From Verrucomicrobiota bacterium (GTDB lineage: Bacteria > Verrucomicrobiota > Verrucomicrobiia > Limisphaerales > UBA11358), in contig JAMFSG010000213.1 of the NCBI GenBank assembly GCA_026225155.1, positions 1-6,303 of the forward strand: DNA of 6,303 bases. Direction: 5' to 3'. This document shows, piece by piece, positions 1 to 6,142 of this stretch. The notes beneath the pieces are model-generated. The model ran no database searches. It was not told where the DNA came from and worked only from the letters and a program-made list of their open reading frames with translations. How positions within the stretch are numbered: the first letter of the stretch is position 1; every line of letters begins with the position of its first letter. The position numbers and the translations under genes are program-made.

Positions 1-1024
1 CGTCTTTCAACAAACGCTGGCACAGATCAATCGCCGGCGAAGAACGGACGTCGTCGGTGTTTTGCTTGAACGCGAGGCCGAGCACGCCGATTTTTTTGTC
101 CTTCAAAACCCAGAGCGTGTCGGTGATTTTTTTGACGAAGCGATCCATCTGGTCGGCGTTGATGCGCTGGACTTCCTTGAGCAATTTGAAATCGTAGCCG
201 ATCTGCTCGGAAATTTTGATGAACGCGCTCAAATCTTTCGGGAAACAACTGCCGCCGAAACCGATGCCGGCATTGAGAAAACGGCGGCCAATGCGTTCGT
301 CCAAACCGATGCCTTGTGCGACTTCCTGCACGTTCGCGCCGGCGGCTTCGCAAATGTTGGCGATGGCGTTGATGTAGGAAATTTTCAGCGCGAGAAAAGA
401 ATTCGCCGCGTGCTTGATGAGTTCAGCGGAATTGATGTCGGTGACGATGATCGGCGCGTTGAACGGCGTATAAACTTCCTTCATCGCGGCGACGGGACGT
501 TGCGAGCCGACGCCGATCACAACGCGGTCGGGCTTCATCAAATCGCCGACGGCAAAACCTTCGCGCAAAAATTCGGGATTGCTGACGACGTCAAATTCCG
601 CCTTCGCCGGGCAATAACGCTTGATCGTTTCCGTGACTTTTTCACCCGTCTTGACCGGCACGGTGCTTTTGTCCACGACGATTTTGTAACTCGTGATGGC
701 GGCGGCGATGTCACGCGCAACTTTTTCGATGTAACTTAAATCCACCGAGCCATCCACCTGCGGCGGCGTCGGCACGGCAATGAAAACCACGTCGGATTTT
801 TGCACGCCCTCGGCGGTGCTGGTCGTGAAGGAAAGCCGTCCCGCCGCGACATTTTTTTTGACGAGTTCTTCCAAGCCGGGTTCGTAAATGGGAATTCCAC
901 CCGCTTGTAGCGTTTTAACTTTGTCGGCGTTGTTGTCCACGCAGATGACATGGTGGCCAACTTCCGCGAAACACGCGCCCGTGACTAACCCAACGTAACC
1001 AGTGCCGATGATGGAAAGTTTCAT
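1..1024 (-). CDS. ugd: UDP-glucose 6-dehydrogenase, C-terminus cut off by window edge
   Basis: This enzyme oxidises UDP-glucose to UDP-glucuronate with two NAD+, supplying uronic acid for capsule, exopolysaccharide or envelope glycans; it is cytoplasmic. The 341 visible codons begin with a Rossmann NAD-binding motif, GTGYVGL (residues 7-13), followed by an acidic residue ending the second strand (D30). The central domain shows VDKSTVPVKTG (117-127), NPEFLREG (149-156) and the lysine of ELIKHAANSF (K204). The catalytic cysteine is C260 in GFGGSCFPKD (255-264). The C-terminal domain starts with GLAFKQNTDDVRSSPA (316-331), the usual NAD/UDP-binding signature. Family members are about 430-440 aa, so roughly 100 residues lie beyond position 1. 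The start is fixed by the canonical MKLSIIGTGYVG; no Shine-Dalgarno is visible (TTTCTCC precedes the ATG). It lies 7 bp downstream of the TPR gene and probably shares its mRNA. Related UDP-ManNAc dehydrogenases are a less likely alternative. Confidence 0.95.
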   Translation of the reverse strand, partial: MKLSIIGTGYVGLVTGACFAEVGHHVICVDNNADKVKTLQAGGIPIYEPGLEELVKKNVAAGRLSFTTSTAEGVQKSDVVFIAVPTPPQVDGSVDLSYIEKVARDIAAAITSYKIVVDKSTVPVKTGEKVTETIKRYCPAKAEFDVVSNPEFLREGFAVGDLMKPDRVVIGVGSQRPVAAMKEVYTPFNAPIIVTDINSAELIKHAANSFLALKISYINAIANICEAAGANVQEVAQGIGLDERIGRRFLNAGIGFGGSCFPKDLSAFIKISEQIGYDFKLLKEVQRINADQMDRFVKKITDTLWVLKDKKIGVLGLAFKQNTDDVRSSPAIDLCQRLLKD

Positions 1025-1031
1025 GGAGAAA

Positions 1032-1745
1032 TTATTTCAAAAGTTGAATTGCGTTGGTGGTTGCGCCGGCTGGCACGCTGGTTTTTTGGGTTGCCGCCAG
1101 TTTGGCTTTGAGTTCAAACGCGCGGCCTTCGGCTTCTTCCGCGATGGAACCGCCGGCGCGTCCGGCGCGTGCGACATTTTCAAAATGGCCTTCCGCCTCG
1201 GCCAGTTTTCCGGATTGCTCGGCCAGACGACCCAACGCAAACTCCGCCTGCAATTCGGAGGGCGAACCGACAAAACTGGTCGTCACTTTTTTATAGGCCG
1301 TGGTTGCCAGATCTAATTTATTTTGCGCTTCCAAGCTGGCCGCGATGCCCAAGGCCGCCGTCGCCGCCAGCGTGCCGGTGGAATTCGCATCGAGAAATTT
1401 TTGGAATTGTGTCTGCGCGTCCGCATAATTCCCGGCTTCAAACAGAGTGGCCGCCGCCTGCAATTGCGCGCGTTGGGCCGCCGCCGTGCCGGAGTATTTT
1501 TCCGCCAGTTGTGCGAACGCCGCCGATGTCTGGCTGGCATTCAAATTGGCCGATGGCGCGAACGCGAGCTGCGTGTAGGCTTGTCCGGCGCTTATTTCCT
1601 TTTGCTCGTGCTGCCATGAAACGAACGAATAAATTCCCGCCAGCGCGACGATGACCACCGCCCCGCCGATCAACTTGGTTTTATTGGCTTCGAGCCACGG
1701 CCACAGTTTGAAAAGAAATTCTGACGAGACATCGTGTGTTTCCAT
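1032..1745 (-). CDS. Membrane-anchored tetratricopeptide-repeat-type protein (YfgM-like architecture)
   Basis: The product is 237 aa from the ATG at 1743-1745. A short cytoplasmic N-terminus (METHDVSSEF...) leads into one predicted transmembrane helix at about residues 24-43 (KLIGGAVVIVALAGIYSFVS). The rest is an alanine-rich, all-helical region with TPR-like repeats: AAFAQLAEKYSG (76-86), a unit near 90-120 (LFEAGNYADAQTQFQKFL), one near 130-158 (LEAQNKLDLATTAYKKV) and one near 165-192 (ALGRLAEQSGKLAEAEGHF). This resembles YfgM, an ancillary protein of the Sec translocon and periplasmic chaperone network, but I assign only the architecture, not the function. The C-terminus is low in motifs (SVPAGATTNAIQLLK). 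Two upstream in-frame ATGs would add 6 or 15 residues; none has a Shine-Dalgarno, and I chose the one giving a compact cytoplasmic tail. ugd starts 7 bp downstream, suggesting an envelope-related transcription unit. Confidence 0.75.
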   Translation of the reverse strand: METHDVSSEFLFKLWPWLEANKTKLIGGAVVIVALAGIYSFVSWQHEQKEISAGQAYTQLAFAPSANLNASQTSAAFAQLAEKYSGTAAAQRAQLQAAATLFEAGNYADAQTQFQKFLDANSTGTLAATAALGIAASLEAQNKLDLATTAYKKVTTSFVGSPSELQAEFALGRLAEQSGKLAEAEGHFENVARAGRAGGSIAEEAEGRAFELKAKLAATQKTSVPAGATTNAIQLLK

Positions 1746-1840
1746 ATAAATATGAACGCCCATTTTTTCGACACTGCCCGCAAAACGCAAGCGGAAACGG
1801 CGGGGAATGTGGATCCTTTGCGCGAATGAGGGTGGAAAAC

Positions 1841-1918
1841 GGATTATTGGATGAATGGATTATTGGATTTTTAACGAACGTGCTGCCGTCCATCCATTTA
1901 TCCACCATCCGATAATCC
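1841..1918. repeat. Inverted pair of 16-bp-unit repeats between kinase and TPR genes
   Basis: GGATTATTGGAT occurs twice in direct orientation (1841-1852 and 1857-1868), a 16-bp period. The opposite arm, 1889-1918, contains the reverse complement as ATCCGATAATCC (1907-1918, one difference, a G-T wobble) and a second, more diverged unit at about 1892-1903. The two arms flank about 18-20 bp of unrelated sequence. In RNA either strand could fold into a stem of at least 12 bp. The element fills the 183-bp gap after the kinase stop (1929). It could help terminate or stabilise the kinase mRNA, but only a short TTTT follows it in that direction, so it is not a typical intrinsic terminator. No promoter for the TPR gene was recognised in the remainder of the gap. 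Confidence 0.75.
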
Positions 1919-1928
1919 AACCATCTGT

Positions 1929-2771
1929 TCAAACGTAAAGCGCACTTTGCAGGTCGCGCACGAGCATTCCGCTGATGGGATAACGGCGGTCGGGATCGCG
2001 TTCGAGGCATTTCAAAATCACATTATCAAGCGCGGGCGGCAGGCTGGGATTATGTTCGCGTGGCGGAATCGGGCCGCTGGGTTGCAATTGCGCGGCGAGA
2101 ATTTCGCCGGGCGAATCGCCGGGAAACGGTTTCTGGTTCGTCACCAATTCGTAAGCGGAAACGCCAAACGCAAAAATATCCGCGCGCGCATCCATCGGTT
2201 CGCGTTTCAATTGTTCCGGCGCCATGTAGCCGGGCGTGCCGGGATTTTTGGAAAATTTCACCGGCTTTTCCGGAATCGGCTGCGCCATGTCAAAATCAAT
2301 CAGCCGCACCGCGCCGTTGCGCGTGATCAAAATATTTTCCGGTTTGAAATCGAGGTGCATGTAACCGCTTTCGTGGATGTCGCTCAAGCCGGTCGCGGCA
2401 TCAATCAAGATTTGCGCGACGTTTTCCGCGAGCAGTGGATCTTGGCGCGCGTAAAGAATTTTGAGATTTTCCGCCTCGACATAATCCATCAGCAAATAAC
2501 AAGTGCCTTCGGCTTTGCCGTGTTCAACGTAGCCGACGATGTGATCACTCTCGGTCAGTTTCGACAAGATTTCGCAGCCGTGCATGAAACGCCGGCGCGC
2601 GGTGAAGTTGAAGCGCAGTTCGCGTTTGAGTTTTCTCAACGCAAACGTTTTGCGTCCGTCGCTGGCCAGCCAGATTTCCGACATGCCGCCACTGTTGAGC
2701 AGTTCGCGCAGATAAAAACGTCCGAATTTTTGCTGACCTGCCGCTTCGTCAGTATTCAAAATTTTCGCCAT
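1929..2771 (-). CDS. Hanks-type Ser/Thr protein kinase-like protein with unusual N-lobe
   Basis: A soluble protein of 280 aa that is essentially a bare kinase domain, without the transmembrane and sensor regions many bacterial kinases carry. Motifs in order: a degenerate glycine loop LLNSGGMSEIWLA (24-36); FALR (43-46) at the VAIK position, so the ATP-anchoring lysine is R46; RFMHGCEILSKL (61-72), where the alpha-C glutamate aligns with G65; catalytic loop HLDFKPEN (139-146) with D141, K143 and N146 intact; metal-binding D159 in IDFD, replacing DFG; GTPGYMAPEQ (178-187), the P+1 loop and APE motif; and DARADIFAFGV (194-204), the F-helix. The family phosphorylates Ser/Thr on proteins; activity here is uncertain because the Lys-Glu salt bridge is altered. 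It lies 149 bp downstream of rpoN on the same strand. An in-frame TTG at 2922-2924, overlapping the rpoN stop, would add 51 residues; I prefer the ATG at 2769-2771 because the extension includes a hairpin and resembles no kinase N-terminus. Confidence 0.88.
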   Translation of the reverse strand: MAKILNTDEAAGQQKFGRFYLRELLNSGGMSEIWLASDGRKTFALRKLKRELRFNFTARRRFMHGCEILSKLTESDHIVGYVEHGKAEGTCYLLMDYVEAENLKILYARQDPLLAENVAQILIDAATGLSDIHESGYMHLDFKPENILITRNGAVRLIDFDMAQPIPEKPVKFSKNPGTPGYMAPEQLKREPMDARADIFAFGVSAYELVTNQKPFPGDSPGEILAAQLQPSGPIPPREHNPSLPPALDNVILKCLERDPDRRYPISGMLVRDLQSALYV

Positions 2772-2896
2772 CAAGAAAAAATAACACAGCGAACCGATTG
2801 CGCTAACGAAACTTTTCCGGCTAATGAAGAGTATTAATTTTTTGGGATGGACGACGTGCGGCGTCTTAAAATAAATTTGCGTTCGGAAATTTTTGA

Positions 2897-2911
2897 ACGG
2901 CGACACGCCGT
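2897..2911. repeat. Perfect GC-rich hairpin just downstream of rpoN
   Basis: ACGGCG-ACA-CGCCGT forms a perfect 6-bp stem with a 3-nt loop, 9 bp beyond the rpoN stop codon. No U-run follows it on the rpoN transcript (the next bases read TCAAAAATTT), so it is not a canonical intrinsic terminator. It could be an mRNA 3'-end stabiliser or a copy of a REP-like palindrome; one copy cannot tell. The remainder of the 149-bp gap to the kinase start is AT-rich, and I recognise no clear promoter in it. Confidence 0.5.
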
Positions 2912-2920
2912 CCCTCCAGG

Positions 2921-4420
2921 TCAATAAACTTTGCGGAGATTGGACGGCAGGATGTTCAGTTCGTCGCGATATTTCGCAACCGTGCGGCGGGCGATGGTGA
3001 TGCCTTTTTCGCCGAGCATTTTCACAACTTCCTGGTCGGACAACGGTTTGCCGGTATTTTCGTTTTTGAAAATCTCGTCAATCATGTCCTTCACGCTCGT
3101 ATTGGAAACGTCCTCGCCGCTGGAACTTTGCAAACCGGCGGTGAAGAAAAATTTCATCTCGAAAATGCCCTGCGGCGTTTCGATGTATTTGCCGGAAACC
3201 GCGCGGCTGACGGTCGTTTCGTGGACGCCGACGACTTCGGCGACTTGCGCCATCGTCATCGGTTTCAAAAACGCGACGCCTTTTTCCATGAACTCGCGCT
3301 GGCGTTTCACGATTTCGCGCCCGATGTTCGCAATCGTCGTCTGACGTTGATGCAAACTCTTGATGAGAAATTTTCCCGCGCGGATTTTTTCGCGGATGTA
3401 ATTTTTCACTTCCGCGTTGTCTCCGCCCTGCGACATCAAATCTTTATAGACGTTGCTGATGCGCAGATGCGGAATCTGTTCGTCGTTGGTCGTGACCAGA
3501 AAATCATCACCCGATTTTTGGACGAAAACTTCCGGCGCGACATATTGTTCCACCGCCGTGAGAAAAGCGCGTCCGGGCCGCGGCTCAAGTCGCCCGATCG
3601 TCGCGAGGGCTTCTTGAACTTCATCCACGCTTTTGCCCGTGCCGCGCGCGATTTCTGGAATGCGCCGTTTGCCGAGCGCTTCCATGAAATCGCGGATGAT
3701 GCGGTATTCGAGCGATTCCTGTTCGCCGGCGCGTTCGAGCTGGAGCAGCAGACATTCGCGCAAATCACGCGCGCCGACGCCGACCGGTTCAAACGTCTGC
3801 AGAACTTTCAGGACGTGGAAAATTTTCTCCGCCGGCAAACTCGTGGAAGCCGCGAGTTCCTCGACCGTCGTGTTGAGATAACCGTAATCGTCAATGTTGC
3901 CGATCAGTAATTCGGCGATGCCCTGCCCTTCTTCGTCCAATTTCGTATCGCGCACCTGTTCGACGAGATGTTGTGCGAGCGATGTCTCCGCCGTGAGCGA
4001 ATCAAACATGAATTGCCGTTTTTCCTCGTCCTCGGTCGTCGTGCGGATGGGCGAACTCGCCTGCGAAAAATGGTCGCGCCAGTCCTGATCCAACTGCACA
4101 AGTTTGTCGAACTCTGCCTGAAAATCATCCACCGGCTCGGCGGATTCCTTTTCCATCGGCGCATCCATCGAATCAAATTTTACGTCCTCCGGCGGCTCGG
4201 CGAGGTCGGGCGTTTCCGGCAAATCACTTTCTTCAGCATCAGATTTTTCCGGGCTGTCGCCGTCAATTTCTTCCAGCACGGGATTTTGTTGAAGTTCCTG
4301 CTCCACCAGCGCTTTGAGTTCCAGCGTCGGCGCCTGAAGCAAAGCCAGCGACTGCTGGAGTTGCGGCGCCAGCACGAGCGATTGTGAAAGCCGTTGTGAA
4401 AGTTGCAGTCCGAATGCCAT
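2921..4420 (-). CDS. rpoN: RNA polymerase sigma-54 factor
   Basis: Sigma-54 directs RNA polymerase to -24/-12 promoters and needs an AAA+ enhancer-binding protein to open DNA. The 499-aa length is typical. Region I is residues 1-50: GLQLSQRLSQSLVLAPQLQQ, rich in Gln and Leu, contacting activator and -12 DNA. Region II is about 51-130 and strongly acidic (EIDGDSPEKSDAEESD...). The core-binding domain follows at about 130-300, with NIDDYGYL (175-182), VGVGARDLRECL (213-224) and LEPRPGRAF (278-286). The DNA-binding part has a helix-turn-helix near 388-411 (TMAQVAEVVGVHETTVSRAV) and ends with the RpoN box ARRTVAKYRDELNI (477-490), which reads the -24 element. The start matches the family N-terminus; no Shine-Dalgarno is seen. 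It is divergent from hpf and followed by the kinase gene. No enhancer-binding protein is encoded in the window. Confidence 0.97.
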   Translation of the reverse strand: MAFGLQLSQRLSQSLVLAPQLQQSLALLQAPTLELKALVEQELQQNPVLEEIDGDSPEKSDAEESDLPETPDLAEPPEDVKFDSMDAPMEKESAEPVDDFQAEFDKLVQLDQDWRDHFSQASSPIRTTTEDEEKRQFMFDSLTAETSLAQHLVEQVRDTKLDEEGQGIAELLIGNIDDYGYLNTTVEELAASTSLPAEKIFHVLKVLQTFEPVGVGARDLRECLLLQLERAGEQESLEYRIIRDFMEALGKRRIPEIARGTGKSVDEVQEALATIGRLEPRPGRAFLTAVEQYVAPEVFVQKSGDDFLVTTNDEQIPHLRISNVYKDLMSQGGDNAEVKNYIREKIRAGKFLIKSLHQRQTTIANIGREIVKRQREFMEKGVAFLKPMTMAQVAEVVGVHETTVSRAVSGKYIETPQGIFEMKFFFTAGLQSSSGEDVSNTSVKDMIDEIFKNENTGKPLSDQEVVKMLGEKGITIARRTVAKYRDELNILPSNLRKVY

Positions 4421-4463
4421 TCGTGGGCGAGCATAGCGAAAGCTTGCCAGACTACAAGTTCTT

Positions 4464-4480
4464 TTGGCACGAATCTCGCT
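4464..4480 (+). promoter_or_regulatory. Candidate sigma-54 (-24/-12) promoter for hpf-amidohydrolase operon
   Basis: The sequence TTGGCACGAATCTCGCT matches the sigma-54 consensus TTGGCACG-N4-TTGC at all but one defined position (TCGC for TTGC). The invariant GG (4466-4467) and GC (4478-4479) are separated by exactly 10 bp, as the family requires. Transcription would start near 4490-4492, giving a leader of about 54 nt before the hpf ATG at 4545. I saw no better -35/-10 pair in this 124-bp region. A GCGAGC/GCTTGC inverted pair (4427-4432 and 4442-4447) lies upstream, but it is closer than activator sites usually are. Confidence 0.72.
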
Positions 4481-4544
4481 GTTAAGCCAATTTTATCGCA
4501 AACTAAAACTGGATTTTGCCGCGCAGCGGTTGCATCTTTTTTCC

Positions 4545-4901
4545 ATGAAGTTAATTCTCTCTACGCATAACGTCACGCTTACCCAAGCCATCGAAGAATT
4601 CATCCTCGCCAAACTCGACAAGCTGGAACATTACGACCGCTGGGCGATTGATGCGCGCGTCACGCTGGAACGCGACCATACGCGCGTGCCGGAAAAACAG
4701 TTCAGTTGTTCGCTCCGCCTCGGCGTGCGCGGGCCCGACCTTTTTGCCGAAGACCGTGAAAGCGACCTTTACGCCGCCATCGAGCGCGTGACCAAAAAAA
4801 TCGAGCAGCAGATCCGCAAACGCCACAGCAAAACCAAGGCGGCCAAACACACCATCGGTGCCCGCTCCAAACGTTCCCGTCAAGAAGCGGAAGTGGAATG
4901 A
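4545..4901 (+). CDS. hpf: Ribosome hibernation promoting factor, short form (HPF/RaiA family)
   Basis: Proteins of this family bind the decoding region of the 30S subunit in stationary phase or stress and block translation while preserving ribosomes. The 118-aa product begins MKLILSTHNVTLTQAIEEFI, the typical first strand and helix, followed by LAKLDKLEHY (21-30), strands with VTLERDHTRVPEKQFSCSLRLGV (39-61), then DLYAAIERVTKKIEQQIRKRHSK (74-96), the basic second helix facing rRNA. The tail (97-118) is charged and unstructured. It lacks the C-terminal dimerisation domain of long HPF, so it is a short form, slightly longer than the roughly 95-112 aa E. coli proteins. A TTG 81 bp upstream extends the frame but coincides with the -24 promoter box, so the ATG at 4545 is the start; the leader before it is pyrimidine-rich (CTTTTTTCC) without a Shine-Dalgarno. 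The stop overlaps the next start. Confidence 0.92.
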   Translation: MKLILSTHNVTLTQAIEEFILAKLDKLEHYDRWAIDARVTLERDHTRVPEKQFSCSLRLGVRGPDLFAEDRESDLYAAIERVTKKIEQQIRKRHSKTKAAKHTIGARSKRSRQEAEVE

Positions 4902-6142
4902 TTCTCCGCGCCCGCGTCATCCTGCCCGTCACCGCGCCGCCGATTGAAGACGGCGCGGTTTTCGTTACTGGAAATAAAATCCGCGCCGTCGTGCCGTTCC
5001 GTGATTTGCGACCGCACGCGAAAGAAAAAATCCACGATCTCGGCGAAGTCATTTTGCTGCCCGGTTTGATCAACGCGCATTGTCATCTCGATTACACCGA
5101 CATGGCCGGCGAACTGCCGCCGCCGAAAATTTTCACCGACTGGATCGGCTCCATCACCGCCGCGAAAACCGGCTGGAGTTATTCCGACTACGCGCGTTCG
5201 TGGCTGCGCGGCGCACACCAGCTTTTGAAAACCGGCACCACGACCGTCGCCGACATCGAAGCGATGCCCGATTTGCTGCCGGAAGTTTGGAACGCAACGC
5301 CGCTGCGGATTTTTTCTTTTTTGGAAATGACCGGAATTTTATCGCGGCGCAGCCCGAAAGCCATTTTGCGCGAAGCCGTTGAGAAAATTGATTCGCTCAA
5401 ACATCCGCGCCATCGCGCCACGCTGTCACCGCACGCGCCGTATTCCACTTTGCCCAAATTATTAAAACTTACCGCCGCCACCGCGCGCAAACGCAAATGG
5501 CGCGTCAGCACACACATCGCCGAGTCCGAGCAGGAATTTGAGATGTTCCAAAACGCGCGCGGAAAAATGCACGACTGGCTTGCGCGCAACGGACGCGACA
5601 ATTCCGACTGCGGCCGCGGCTCACCCGTCGCCCATTTTGCGCGCAACAAATTGCTCGGCGAAAACGTCCTCGCCATCCACGTCAATTATCTCGCGCGCGG
5701 CGACGCCACGTTGCTTGCGAAAAATAAAACGCACGTCGTCCACTGCCCGCGCAGCCACGATTATTTCAAGCATGCGAAATTCGAACGCGAACGTCTCGCC
5801 AACGCCGGCGTCAACATCTGCCTCGGCACCGACAGTCTCGCGACCACGCGCAAAACCGGAAAACAAAAACCGGAACTCGACATGTTCGCCGAAATGCGCG
5901 CGCTCGCCGACGCCGACAAAAAAATTTCACCGCAAGAAATTCTGGAAATGGCCACCATCAACGGCGCGCGTGCCCTCGGCCTCGCCGGAAAAATCGGCGA
6001 GCTTTCAAAAAACACTTTTGCCGACGTGATCGCCCTGCCCTTCACCGGAAAAATTGCCAACGCGCCCGATGCCGTGATTGCCCATTCCGGCCGCGTCACC
6101 GCCAGCCTGATTGACGGCCAATGGGCAATTCCGCCGGGTTGA
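4898..6142 (+). CDS. Metal-dependent amidohydrolase, probable purine-nucleoside-type deaminase (MtaD/TrzA/SsnA group)
   Basis: A 414-aa cytoplasmic hydrolase of the amidohydrolase superfamily. A small beta domain (1-53 and about 370-410) encloses a TIM barrel. The metal and catalytic residues are present: H61 and H63 (LINAHCHLDYT), H206 with E209 (STHIAESEQE), H261 (LAIHVNYL) and D312 (CLGTDSLAT). SPHAPYS (177-183) and HCPRSHDYF (282-290) form substrate-pocket motifs of the subgroup that includes S-adenosylhomocysteine/methylthioadenosine deaminases, 6-aminodeoxyfutalosine deaminase and chlorohydrolases. Hydrolytic deamination of an adenosine-like compound is therefore the best guess, with the substrate open. 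Some databases label such proteins guanine deaminase or TrzA, which I cannot support. The start overlaps the hpf stop by 4 bp (ATGA), and a purine-rich GGAAG (4889-4893) precedes it, the only Shine-Dalgarno-like site in the window; translation is probably coupled to hpf. Confidence 0.85.
   Translation: MILRARVILPVTAPPIEDGAVFVTGNKIRAVVPFRDLRPHAKEKIHDLGEVILLPGLINAHCHLDYTDMAGELPPPKIFTDWIGSITAAKTGWSYSDYARSWLRGAHQLLKTGTTTVADIEAMPDLLPEVWNATPLRIFSFLEMTGILSRRSPKAILREAVEKIDSLKHPRHRATLSPHAPYSTLPKLLKLTAATARKRKWRVSTHIAESEQEFEMFQNARGKMHDWLARNGRDNSDCGRGSPVAHFARNKLLGENVLAIHVNYLARGDATLLAKNKTHVVHCPRSHDYFKHAKFERERLANAGVNICLGTDSLATTRKTGKQKPELDMFAEMRALADADKKISPQEILEMATINGARALGLAGKIGELSKNTFADVIALPFTGKIANAPDAVIAHSGRVTASLIDGQWAIPPG

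Noticed and set aside
62..739. Long plus-strand open frame (225 codons) opposite ugd
   Set aside because: It is antisense to an unmistakable UDP-glucose dehydrogenase, and its product has the Phe/Arg/Asp-rich composition typical of antisense shadows in GC-biased codons.
1681..2010. Minus-strand open frame of 109 codons across the kinase-TPR gap
   Set aside because: It overlaps the ends of both neighbouring genes and translates the intergenic repeat; no domain or start signal.
1947..2837. Plus-strand open frame of 296 codons opposite the kinase
   Set aside because: The minus-strand frame contains ordered kinase motifs (HLDFKPEN, APE); the plus-strand translation has none and reads as a codon-bias shadow.
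3128..3910. Plus-strand open frame of 260 codons opposite rpoN
   Set aside because: It is antisense to the clearly recognised sigma-54 gene, with no recognisable domain or plausible start signal.
4427..4447. GCGAGC/GCTTGC inverted pair as an enhancer-binding-protein site
   Set aside because: It has one mismatch and lies only about 50 bp from the predicted start, closer than usual upstream activator sites; insufficient to call.
4436..4449. A second -24/-12-like site on the minus strand pointing at rpoN (TGGCAAGCTTTCGC)
   Set aside because: The GG to GC spacing is 9 bp rather than 10, and the leader would be only a few nucleotides; sigma-54 spacing is strict.
4464..4544. N-terminal extension of hpf from a TTG at 4464
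   Set aside because: The TTG is part of the -24 promoter box, the extra 27 residues match nothing in the family, and the HPF fold begins exactly at MKLILSTHNV (4545).
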